Of a DNA stretch of 58,185 nt, positions 51,779 through 58,165 are shown piece by piece. A program made the position numbers and the translations under genes. The stretch's first letter is position 1, and each line of letters starts with the position of its first letter. The notes beneath the pieces were generated by a model. That model worked only from the letters and a program-made list of their open reading frames with translations. It had not been told where the DNA came from and made no database searches. The DNA is from Candidatus Fermentibacterota bacterium (GTDB lineage Bacteria > Fermentibacterota > Fermentibacteria > Fermentibacterales > JCC-6), in assembly GCA_014728175.1 (NCBI GenBank), contig WJMA01000028.1, forward strand, positions 1-58,185, read 5' to 3'.

Positions 51779-51981
51779 AACCAACTCCGGGACGTTTTTC
51801 AAAAAACTCAAAAAACCCTATAATCACTGTTGTAACATGCATATGAGAAATACGGAATCCCGTATGCAATTTCCAGTTACTCTCCGAACTTGTATTAAAA
51901 GTTCAAAAGGTTTAGGAACGTCCCCGTTGTGGCAAGGGGTTGCTTCATATCATCGTACCCTACATGCATATCCTTTTTATA
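51779..51981. other. Junction between chromosome backbone and cassette array
   Basis: AT-rich interval without a gene. Contains a hairpin GAACTT/AAGTTC at 51886-51904 that runs into the 24-nt repeat copy at 51901-51924. The cassette array starts at 51982. Confidence 0.5.
51901..51924 (+). repeat. 24-nt dispersed repeat, copy 2
   Basis: Identical to 1606-1629 in the same orientation, again directly after a small hairpin (51886-51904). Lies ~60 nt outside the last attC. Confidence 0.7.
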
Positions 51982-52058
51982 GAACACTAAGCCTTAGCGG
52001 ATTGTGATCAGATCATCCTCTGACCAAGCAGCAATTCCGCTACAGCCGCTTGATAGGC
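51982..52058 (-). repeat. attC site 1 (mazEF cassette, outer end of array)
   Basis: Leftward sequence runs from GCCTATC to AGTGTTC with imperfect self-complementary arms (AAGCGGCTGTAGCGG / CCGCTAAGGCTT). A 25-nt arm (52028-52052) is identical to 55394-55418 in attC 5. Its outer core is degenerate, as expected for the terminal site. Confidence 0.65.
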
Positions 52059-52061
52059 ACT

Positions 52062-52409
52062 CTATTCAGTTTCTAAGAGTGTGCCTAGCTTAGTAATAAC
52101 CTCAGCGACTACTCCTTGCCCTGCTCGGTCTACGATCTCTGCTTCTCGTGCTCGCCAATCCAGGCTCTTTACCTGGTCCGCAAGAATGACTCCCTGTATC
52201 TGCCCTTTGAACGGCAGCTTGACCTCAAAGGGATACCCCTTTTCTCTCTTTGTGATGGGGCACATAAGGGCCAGGCGGACCTTTGCATTGTACTCGTGTG
52301 GTGATAGCACAACGGCAGGTCTTCGCCCACGTTGTTCATGCCCTTTCTGCGGATCGAAGGAAAGCCAGACCAAATCTCCTCTATCTGGGGCGGCTTCTGT
52401 ACTCACCAT
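52062..52409 (-). CDS. mazF: MazF/PemK-family endoribonuclease toxin
   Basis: 115 aa. RGDLVWLSFDPQKGHEQRGRRPAVVLSP, LALMCPITKREKGYPFEV and VILADQVKSLDWR are the standard MazF/ChpB blocks. The conserved Arg and Thr (PITKR) of the active site are present, so the toxin looks intact. It cleaves mRNA at short sequences when free of antitoxin. The start overlaps mazE by 7 nt; the attC begins 3 nt after its stop. Confidence 0.92.
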   Translation of the reverse strand: MVSTEAAPDRGDLVWLSFDPQKGHEQRGRRPAVVLSPHEYNAKVRLALMCPITKREKGYPFEVKLPFKGQIQGVILADQVKSLDWRAREAEIVDRAGQGVVAEVITKLGTLLETE

Positions 52410-52642
52410 TCTTCTCTACCCTGCCGATCTCCTGTGTCTATTTCCTCATGTATGTTTTCTGCTGTGATCTTCGCCAGCATTGCTTCCAGTGAATAATTAG
52501 CCTTCCTTGGTCGGAGTATTAGACACCCATCCTTTACCATGACCTCTACTTCAGTGTTGTATTCGATGTTCAGATCCTCAGAGATCGCCTTTGGAATCCT
52601 TAGCGCAAGGCTATTGCCCCACTTCTTTACAGTAGTCTTCAT
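52403..52642 (-). CDS. mazE: MazE-family antitoxin (AbrB fold)
   Basis: 79 aa. N-terminal SpoVT/AbrB DNA-binding half KTTVKKWGNSLALRIPKAISEDLNI, followed by VEVMVKDGCLILRPRK and an acidic C-terminal tail (AENIHEEIDTGDRQGREEW) that would wrap MazF. Presumably autorepresses the pair. First gene of the cassette. Confidence 0.9.
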   Translation of the reverse strand: MKTTVKKWGNSLALRIPKAISEDLNIEYNTEVEVMVKDGCLILRPRKANYSLEAMLAKITAENIHEEIDTGDRQGREEW

Positions 52643-52702
52643 ATCGCCCCCGTTTCTACATTGTATATACGTGAGCAGGGCGATTGAGTCAATCTCATTA
52701 TG

Positions 52703-52781
52703 GCCTAACGTCCCAAATCAGCAGGCTGCGAGCTCTGAGCATTACACCTCTAAGCAGCTCTGCTGTATTTGATTGTTAGCT
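52703..52781 (-). repeat. attC site 2 (Fic cassette)
   Basis: The clearest site. Leftward it reads AGCTAAC (overlapping the Fic stop codon), paired arms (AATCAAATACAGCAGAGCTG / GCAGCCTGCTGATTTGG) and ends with a perfect GTTRRRY core, GTTAGGC. 79 nt. Confidence 0.8.
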
Positions 52782-53991
52782 ACATATTTTTCTCGTAATG
52801 TTCATACATAAAACTTAAGATCTTCTCAGCGATGAATACCATATTTCTGGATCGTCCCGAAATCTCTGTAAGAATGCCTAGATCTTCAAGTTTTCTGATG
52901 TTGTTTGCAGCAGCTTGATGAGAAACATTCAGCAAATTAGCTGCTTTGTTTATAGTAATTGCAGGCAACTGGAAAAGTGAATCGATAAGCAGAACGAGTA
53001 GAGCTGTCGATCGGCCTTTTTGCACTAGCCTGTGATACTGTTGGCGAAGTTCGAGCAAAGCTTCCGCGATTGTGATCGATTCCTCTGCAGAGACCAACAC
53101 TGCCTCCAAGAAAAAGTCAATCCATGAAATCCAATCACCTGTCCTGCTCACATTCAGTAGAAGGTCTACATATTCATCTCGGTTTCTTTCAAAGAAAGCA
53201 CTCATGTAAAGAATAGGGGAATTTAATTTACCCTTATTGCAGAGTATCAATGGTAGAATCAACCTGCCTATCCTACCATTTCCATCACGAAACGGGTGAA
53301 TAGCCTCGAATTGGTAATGTATTAATGCGAGTCTGATTAGGATTGGATTTTCACATTGGTCCTCCTCAGTATTTACATATCGCTCAAAATTATCAAGCGC
53401 TACATTCATTTCCTTCACAGGGGGAGGAATGTAGCGCGCATTCTTGATACCTCTACCGACTTTGCTTCTTATGTAGTTCTGACTAGTTCTGAATTCCCCC
53501 GGTTTTTCCTTACTACCTCTTACTCCAGACATAAGGACTTTATGCTCTTCTCTTATCAATCTTAGACAAACCGGAAGACTCTCCATCAAAGCCAAACCAT
53601 GCTTCATTGCACATGTATAATTCACAACCTCTTGCGTATCTATATGCTCTGTATCTGCTTCTTCGTCAGCAAGTTCAAACAATACCAGTTGTCTGGGGGT
53701 TGTGATTGTACCTTCAAGTTTTGATGACAGTATCGCTTCACGATGCAGCATTGGTGAAGCAATCAAGAATGGATTAAACTCCCTTCCGCAGATGCCAAGA
53801 AGTTGTCCAATTCCGTTTTCAGCTTTAGCAAGTCGTTTAACAATATGCGAAGGGAGTGAAAGTTCCCTTGGGAGATCGTCTGGGATAAATGCAAACACAT
53901 CATGTTCGATCTCAACAAGTTTCCCTGGTGAGCTATCAGTTAGTTCTGAAGGAGAGATAGGCATATGTAAGATTCCTTTGCTTGACGACAT
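52780..53991 (-). CDS. Fic-family AMP-transferase with C-terminal winged helix
   Basis: 403 aa. Fic core HPFRDGNGRIGRLI (catalytic His and phosphate-binding loop) near residue 235. An inhibitory-helix motif SSKLEGT near residue 90, N-terminal to the core, marks a self-inhibited class II Fic. The C-terminal ~90 residues contain a winged-helix DNA-binding motif (ITINKAANLLNVSHQAAANNIRKLEDLGIL). Predicted to AMPylate target proteins. AT-rich codon use compared with the chromosome to the left. Single-gene cassette with attC 2 at its 3' end. Confidence 0.92.
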   Translation of the reverse strand: MSSSKGILHMPISPSELTDSSPGKLVEIEHDVFAFIPDDLPRELSLPSHIVKRLAKAENGIGQLLGICGREFNPFLIASPMLHREAILSSKLEGTITTPRQLVLFELADEEADTEHIDTQEVVNYTCAMKHGLALMESLPVCLRLIREEHKVLMSGVRGSKEKPGEFRTSQNYIRSKVGRGIKNARYIPPPVKEMNVALDNFERYVNTEEDQCENPILIRLALIHYQFEAIHPFRDGNGRIGRLILPLILCNKGKLNSPILYMSAFFERNRDEYVDLLLNVSRTGDWISWIDFFLEAVLVSAEESITIAEALLELRQQYHRLVQKGRSTALLVLLIDSLFQLPAITINKAANLLNVSHQAAANNIRKLEDLGILTEISGRSRNMVFIAEKILSFMYEHYEKNM

Positions 53992-54053
53992 CCTATGTAA
54001 GTATATACGTTTTTGCTTACATTGCCAAAGTCTTGTGCAAGCTTCCTTATCTA

Positions 54054-54118
54054 GCTAAACTCCAAATAAGCAGACCAGCATGTCCAAGCGCTTGCGGTTC
54101 TGCTGCATTTAGTTGTCA
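54054..54118 (-). repeat. attC site 3 (hicAB cassette)
   Basis: Leftward TGACAAC..., complementary arms (TAAATGCAGCAGAACC / GGTCTGCTTATTTGG) and right core GTTTAGC. 65 nt, 5 nt after the hicB stop. Confidence 0.75.
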
Positions 54119-54123
54119 GCGTG

Positions 54124-54450
54124 TCAATTCGCTAGTCTTGAAGTTACAAGACGATTGATGCTTACTCCCTCTTCAGCAGCTTCTTCAGCAATACGACGGT
54201 GTAGCTCGGGAGGGATTCGGAGTATAAATTTGCCGCTGAACTGACGGGTTGAAAACGGCTCTGGAATATCCTCATTGTTCGTTCTCATATCTTCTACCAC
54301 TTCTGAAACAAGCTGCCTGATTCCCTGAAGAGCTTCTTCCTGAGTTTCATCAAGCCAGCTGAGGCTGGGGAATTCAGTACAAAGGCCGACATATTCCTGA
54401 TCTTCCTCAGACCAGATAACCCGGTAGGTATAATGATCATTCTTCAACAT
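54124..54450 (-). CDS. hicB: HicB-family antitoxin
   Basis: 108 aa. N-terminal HicB fold (YRVIWSEEDQEYVGLCTEFPSLSWLDETQEEALQGI) and a C-terminal ribbon-helix-helix/HicB-type DNA-binding end (GKFILRIPPELHRRIAEEAAEEGVSINRLV). Would bind HicA and repress the operon. Appears intact although its toxin partner is interrupted. Starts 14 nt inside the hicA frame. Confidence 0.88.
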   Translation of the reverse strand: MLKNDHYTYRVIWSEEDQEYVGLCTEFPSLSWLDETQEEALQGIRQLVSEVVEDMRTNNEDIPEPFSTRQFSGKFILRIPPELHRRIAEEAAEEGVSINRLVTSRLAN

Positions 54451-54691
54451 TATTCTGTTCCTGTAACCTTTCTATGGCTTTGAGCGCTTGTCTGACCTGG
54501 TAAGGTTTAGCCTTGCCTTTCTTATTCTGGATATTGACTCTCGGATCACCTTGCCAGGGCGTTTTATAAACCTGATGACTCGACCCGGACTATCTTGGTC
54601 TCCCGAAGAAATATTTGCAGACCTTTGCCAAATCAGAAAAGCGTACATTCCTTGGGTTCTCCTTGATCTTCCTTTCATCTATCTTAGCCAT
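54437..54691 (-). pseudogene. hicA: HicA-family toxin with in-frame amber codon
   Basis: ATG 54691 opens MAKIDERKIKENPRNVRFSD... and codon 34 is TAG (54590-54592). The same frame then continues without shift as SGSSHQVYKTPWQGDPRVNIQ...KGKAKPYQVRQALKAIERL to TGA at 54437. Relatives have Gln at the stop position (GxPRQSGSSH), so a single CAG-to-TAG change explains it. The catalytic His (SSH) is downstream of the stop, so the product should be inactive unless read through or re-initiated. Confidence 0.8.
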
Positions 54692-54736
54692 AGATTATAG
54701 TATCAATAATGATACTACTTGTTAATCCTCCATTCA

Positions 54737-54815
54737 TGCTAACGCTCTGTATAACCAGCGCGGGAACTACCCTCGCATATCCAGCTGCTCCCCCGGCTGG
54801 TTTATGCAGTTATGG
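54737..54815 (-). repeat. attC site 4 (brnTA cassette)
   Basis: Leftward CCATAAC..., arms TGCATAAACCAGC / GCTGGTTATACA, right core GTTAGCA. 79 nt, 5 nt after the brnA stop. Confidence 0.75.
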
Positions 54816-54820
54816 CCTTT

Positions 54821-55051
54821 CTATTCATGGTAGACTGCGTACTCGTCCAGAAGATTGCGGATCATCTTCTGGTATTGAGTATCATGCAGTGCTGCCTCTT
54901 TCTTGAAGAACTCAACGCTTCGCTTTGTGAGCGAGATGGTTATCTTGATCGTGTCGTCCTTCAAGGCCAATTCCTCCGGAGAAGGCAGGAAGTCATCAAC
55001 TCTCCTAACCTTGCCCATAGGTTCGTCCGTGTATTCAATTTTCTTGTTCAT
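54821..55051 (-). CDS. brnA: BrnA/CopG-type antitoxin
   Basis: 76 aa. MNKKIEYTDEPMGKVRRVDDFLPSPEEL is the toxin-binding half and IKITISLTKRSVEFFKKEAALHDTQYQKMIRNLLDEYA a ribbon-helix-helix DNA-binding half, the usual BrnA layout. Starts 17 nt inside the brnT frame. Intact, while the toxin is frameshifted. Confidence 0.82.
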   Translation of the reverse strand: MNKKIEYTDEPMGKVRRVDDFLPSPEELALKDDTIKITISLTKRSVEFFKKEAALHDTQYQKMIRNLLDEYAVYHE

Positions 55052-55287
55052 ATATCTTCTTGCCCTTTCGCCAGTATCCTGCGCCGATGATCCTGATCTG
55101 CCTGTCTCTATATGTGAAACGTACAGTCAGTATGCCCTCTGCCACCCGACCTATGCAATAGTACCGCCTCTCTTCCTTACTCGGGGTCGAGAAAAGCCAG
55201 TTGAGCCAAAGCGAAGGATACTCCGCGTTTCTTCTGGTTCTTCTTTTCCTTCTTCTTGTCCCACTGGAAATCCGATTTGCGACTCAT
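55035..55287 (-). pseudogene. brnT: BrnT-family toxin, frameshifted
   Basis: ATG 55287 encodes 36 codons matching BrnT (FQWDKKKEKKNQKKRGVSFALAQLAFLDPE) and stops at TAA (55177-55179). The neighbouring frame then supplies the rest (EERRYYCIGRVAEGILTVRFTYRDRQIRIIGAGYWRKGKKIYEQ) to TGA at 55035. Between the two, the D..HS segment normally linking DP and EER is missing, so a small deletion with frameshift is likely. Toxin presumed dead. Confidence 0.75.
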
Positions 55288-55344
55288 GGGTAGATAATGC
55301 AGAATATATGGCTATTCACCATATTATTGCATTTCCCTTCATGG

Positions 55345-55424
55345 CCATAACACTAAGGCTTAGCAGATTGCGATAGACTCAGCCCCTAGACCGGCAGCAA
55401 TTCCGCTACAGCCGCTTGTTCGCG
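55345..55424 (-). repeat. attC site 5 (parD-like/relE cassette)
   Basis: Leftward CGCGAAC, arm AAGCGGCTGTAGCGG...GC, complementary arm GCAATCTGCTAAGCCTT, then GTTATGG. 80 nt, 2 nt after the relE stop. Shares 25 identical nt with attC 1. Confidence 0.78.
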
Positions 55425-55426
55425 AT

Positions 55427-55714
55427 CTATCTCCTGTCCTTCATGTACTTCTCAAGATCCCTGTAGTAATTCTCGTGGGGTCCGATCATGATAAGTTCGA
55501 GAATCTCCTTATCCCTGATTCGATAAGCCAGAAGGTATTGGATTGCATTGATCTTGAATTTGTGAACGAGTACCCCCTTCAGGACACCGCGCTTCTCCTG
55601 GCCTATCTCAGGATCCTTGATGATCTGCCGAACTTGACTATCGAGTACTTGTTTCTCCTGTTTCTTGAATTTTTTGACGCGCTTCATGAAGGATCTTGAC
55701 TGGGTTACTTTCAA
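55427..55714 (-). CDS. RelE/ParE-superfamily toxin
   Basis: 95 aa. MKVTQSRSFMKRVKKFKKQEKQVLDSQVRQII is the N-terminal helix pair and VLVHKFKINAIQYLLAYRI...ELIMIGPHENYYRDLEKYMK the beta-sheet core of RelE-type toxins. TTG start 6 nt after the upstream stop. Full length, appears intact. The target (ribosome-dependent mRNA cleavage or gyrase) cannot be told from sequence alone. Confidence 0.82.
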   Translation of the reverse strand: MKVTQSRSFMKRVKKFKKQEKQVLDSQVRQIIKDPEIGQEKRGVLKGVLVHKFKINAIQYLLAYRIRDKEILELIMIGPHENYYRDLEKYMKDRR

Positions 55715-55720
55715 CGTGAT

Positions 55721-55939
55721 CTATCCAAACTCGTATTCGGTAGACTCACCGCGATCCAATTCCTCCAGTCCAATGAGTATCTCCTTAATAAGGCTGAAGG
55801 TGAGATTGGGATTCTCTTCGGCACACTTGCCGATCTTCGCCCAGTATTCTATCTGACCTGTGGCAGATCTGTGCTCCACGGAACTCATTAGTTTTGCCTC
55901 ACGCATAAGCTCTTCGGAAATCCTTACAGCACTAGACAC
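55721..55939 (-). CDS. ParD-like antitoxin
   Basis: 72 aa from GTG 55939, chosen because GGAGG lies 7 nt upstream; the longer frame to 55966 has none. SSAVRISEELMREAKLMSSVEHRSATGQIEYWAKIGKCAEENPNL matches the ParD-like (PF11903-type) antitoxins with their HRS..GQIEYWA signature, followed by an acidic tail. Partner of the RelE-type toxin downstream. Confidence 0.82.
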   Translation of the reverse strand: MSSAVRISEELMREAKLMSSVEHRSATGQIEYWAKIGKCAEENPNLTFSLIKEILIGLEELDRGESTEYEFG

Positions 55940-56015
55940 GATAGCACCTCCATTTCTCTGTTGCATACATACAACATATCATAGCACCTTGCAACATATG
56001 GAGCTGCCCTTCATT

Positions 56016-56088
56016 CGCGAACGCCAGCCATCACGGGCGTGGATGGAGCGCAGCGGAATCCACGTCCGTGTGCATGGCATTGTTATAC
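56016..56088 (-). repeat. attC site 6 (HAD cassette)
   Basis: Leftward GTATAAC, arms GCCATGCACACGG-ACGTGGAT / ATCCACGCCCGTGATGGC, right core GTTCGCG. 73 nt, 4 nt after the HAD stop. The apical sequence (ATTCCGCTGCGCTCCAT) is near-identical to that of attC 7. Confidence 0.78.
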
Positions 56089-56092
56089 GCCT

Positions 56093-56842
56093 TCATTTTT
56101 GTTCCAATACTGTCAATACGTCCGGTAGCTTCGCTATTACTCTCACATTATCGTTGTCAACTGAAGCCATTTTCTGTTGCTCAACAGAATAATCCAATGC
56201 TGCATTGTTCGTTCTTTTGTCTTTTCTTTCTATCAGTATCGGGACCATACCTGCAGTCTCGGCTGCCATGATGTCTTCTTGAGTATCTCCAACATAAGCC
56301 ACTTCACCTGCATTCAAATTCGTTTTCTTCAATGCAGGTTTAAATATTCGAGAATTCGGCTTCTTCACTCCTACTTCTCCGGAAATGACTACAGTATCAA
56401 ACAAAGAGTCCATACCATATTTTGACAAGCACCGACGGACGTGAGGCGGATGATCAAAATTGCTGACAAGCCCAATAATCTTATCCCGCTTCAATTGCTG
56501 AATTGTCGGTATTGCATCAGAGTCGATACTGATTTGTTCTTGCCACTTTCCAACAATTAAGTCTGCGATAGAGGTCACATCATTCTTCGAAATATCCAAT
56601 CCCAAATCGGTGCTCAGGGCTTTGATGCGCCCTTCAAACACTGTCATCTCCGCGTCTATCATTTCGGGTTCATCTTTTCCAAAGAAAAGGTCGCATGCCT
56701 TCGAAAAATCTTCTTTCTGCATCATAAGGCCACAACCCTTCATGGACTCGTAAAAAAAATGAAGCCAGTCGCACCATGCTTGTTTCATGTCACCATAGAC
56801 AAAAAGGGTACCGAAAAGGTCAAAGAATACGGCCTTTATCAT
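56093..56842 (-). CDS. HAD-superfamily hydrolase
   Basis: 249 aa. HAD motifs: nucleophile FFDLFGTLF, motif II GLVSNFDHPP, Lys in VGVKKPNSRIFKPAL and acidic motif IV VAYVGDTQEDIMAAE. A helical cap domain occupies residues ~18-95, so it is a subfamily IA phosphatase/haloacid-dehalogenase-like enzyme. Substrate unknown. Conspicuously AT-rich codon use. Single-gene cassette, the only non-toxin, non-Fic cargo. Confidence 0.9.
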   Translation of the reverse strand: MIKAVFFDLFGTLFVYGDMKQAWCDWLHFFYESMKGCGLMMQKEDFSKACDLFFGKDEPEMIDAEMTVFEGRIKALSTDLGLDISKNDVTSIADLIVGKWQEQISIDSDAIPTIQQLKRDKIIGLVSNFDHPPHVRRCLSKYGMDSLFDTVVISGEVGVKKPNSRIFKPALKKTNLNAGEVAYVGDTQEDIMAAETAGMVPILIERKDKRTNNAALDYSVEQQKMASVDNDNVRVIAKLPDVLTVLEQK

Positions 56843-56855
56843 TTATTTCCCTTGT

Positions 56856-56927
56856 GTGTAACGATCAAGTTCACCTGCCGCTATGGAGCATAGCGGAATA
56901 GCGGTCAGGTGCAGCGCCTTGATACTC
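56856..56927 (-). repeat. attC site 7, interrupted core (dinJ-yafQ cassette)
   Basis: Strong arms (leftward GCACCTGACCGCTAT / ATAGCGGCAGGTG) and right core CGTTACAC, but the left core reads GAGTATC instead of RYYYAAC and abuts the IS110-family DNA. Fits a site split by the insertion. Confidence 0.65.
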
Positions 56928-57633
56928 ATTGAGGCCTCCCCCTCAGCATGCCCCATCGGTATGCTGCGGGTATAACCAGTTCCCCTGAAAGGAGGAGGCC
57001 CCATGAGGTTCTATACGAATACACATCAATATTACTGCGGCATAGACCTGCACGCCAGAGTGATGTACCTCTGTATCATCAGTTCCGACGGCCAGATCGT
57101 GCTGCACCGGAACATGAAGGCCAGGCCTGAATCCCTTCTAAAAAGCGATAGAACCCTACAGGCAGGATATTGTGATCGGGGTGGAATGCATCTTCACCTG
57201 GTATTGGATCGCCGATCTCTGCGCTGAGAAGGGGATACCGTTCGTTCTCGGTCATGCCCTATACATGAAGGCGATCCACGGAGGCAAGGCAAAGAACGAC
57301 AGGATCGACTCCGCTAAGATCGCCGCCCTTCTCAGGGGCGGGACATTCCCCATGGCCTATATCTATCCTCGGGAGATGCGGCCCACTAGAGACCTGATCA
57401 GGCGGAGGAACTACCTGGTCCGGAAGAGAGCCGATCTCATAAGCCATATCCAGAACACCAACAGCCAGTACAACCACGAGCCTTTCGGGAGATGCAACAT
57501 CACCCACAAGTGCCGGAGGGAGGAAGTTCTCGGTCACTTCGAGGATCCGGATGTTCAGATGAGCATGGAGGTGGACTTCGCGCTGATAGACCAGCTGAAC
57601 GTTCAGATCAGGGCGATGGAGAAGCATGTGTAC
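56928..57633 (+). mobile_element. Truncated IS110-family element
   Basis: Left non-coding end plus the N-terminal part of an IS110-type DEDD transposase. The right end is lost exactly at the yafQ stop codon. No flanking inverted repeats, as expected for the family. Inserted between a cassette gene and its attC. Confidence 0.75.
56933..57000 (+). promoter_or_regulatory. Folded leader before the IS110-family transposase
   Basis: Outer stem GGCCTCC (56933-56939) with GGAGGCC (56994-57000) and inner stem CAGCAT/ATGCTG (56944-56966). The outer stem would hide the Shine-Dalgarno GGAGGAGG. May also be part of a bridge-RNA-type non-coding end. Confidence 0.5.
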
Positions 57634-57636
57634 TAA
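57003..57636 (+). pseudogene. IS110-family transposase, frameshifted and C-terminally truncated
   Basis: ATG 57003 with GGAGGAGG upstream. Residues YYCGIDLHARVMYLC hold the first catalytic Asp. The frame breaks in a run of five A at 57140-57144; skipping one A restores LLKAIEPYRQDIVIGVECIF..., which continues through IADLCAEKGIPFVLGHALYMKAIHGGKAKNDRIDSAKIAALL (further DEDD acids) to TAA at 57636 after EKHVY. The C-terminal transposase domain with the catalytic Ser is missing, so about 210 of the usual 330-400 residues remain. Non-functional. Confidence 0.85.
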
Positions 57637-57905
57637 TTTGTGAATAGCTCTGCATGTGAACCGATCCGCTCGAAGATCAGCCTGTCTTCTTCGATCTTGT
57701 AGATTAGCAGCCAGTCCGATTTGACATGGCATTCGCGGCGGCCCTTGTAGTTTCCGATAAGCTGATGGTCGCGGAATATCGGATCTAGCGGCTTTCCAGA
57801 AAGCAGTGTATGCGCAATGAGTTTGAATTGCTCTATGTCTTTGCCTTGTTTCTTAGCCTTCTTAATATCCTTCTTGAACTGCCTTGTATAGACAGGACGA
57901 TACAT
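57633..57905 (-). CDS. yafQ: YafQ-type RelE-superfamily toxin
   Basis: 90 aa. YRPVYTRQFKKDIKKAKKQGKDIEQF, LSGKPLDPIFRDHQLIGNYKGRRECHVKSDWLLIYKI and RIGSHAELF match YafQ, and the catalytic His/Asp set (DHQL, CHVKSDW, SHAEL) is intact. Ribosome-dependent mRNA endonuclease. Stop overlaps the end of the IS110 fragment; its attC (site 7) now lies ~700 bp away beyond that insertion. Confidence 0.92.
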   Translation of the reverse strand: MYRPVYTRQFKKDIKKAKKQGKDIEQFKLIAHTLLSGKPLDPIFRDHQLIGNYKGRRECHVKSDWLLIYKIEEDRLIFERIGSHAELFTN

Positions 57906-58165
57906 CAGATGCCTAGCTTTTTGAACATGTCCTCTTCGTCTTCACATACAACAAGATCTCTGCCCGAGTCTGTGGCATCTAACGTCTTCTTCGTTGTCTC
58001 GTTAGGTATGACCAGATCGAAAGGCAAGCCATTGCTCATCTCTATCTGGCGGTAGAATAGGGTGATGGCTTGTGTCGTGCTTAGACCAAGGCGCTTGAGA
58101 ATCTTCTCTGCCTTTTCCTTGAGCTCTGGTTCGAGTCTTGCCCTCACTGTAGTGGTCTTGCTCAT
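57905..58165 (-). CDS. dinJ: RelB/DinJ-family antitoxin
   Basis: 86 aa. TTTVRARLEPELKEKAEKILKRLGLSTTQAITLFYRQIEMSNGLPFDL is the ribbon-helix-helix half diagnostic of RelB/DinJ; the acidic tail binds YafQ. GAGGAGGTTCTC precedes the ATG. Immediately upstream of yafQ (1-nt overlap). Last feature before the right edge; 20 nt of leader remain. Confidence 0.92.
   Translation of the reverse strand: MSKTTTVRARLEPELKEKAEKILKRLGLSTTQAITLFYRQIEMSNGLPFDLVIPNETTKKTLDATDSGRDLVVCEDEEDMFKKLGI

Noticed and set aside
51982-56927. CRISPR array
   Set aside because: Repeated palindromes differ in sequence and spacing (0.3-1.3 kb, with genes between) and match attC structure; no cas genes.
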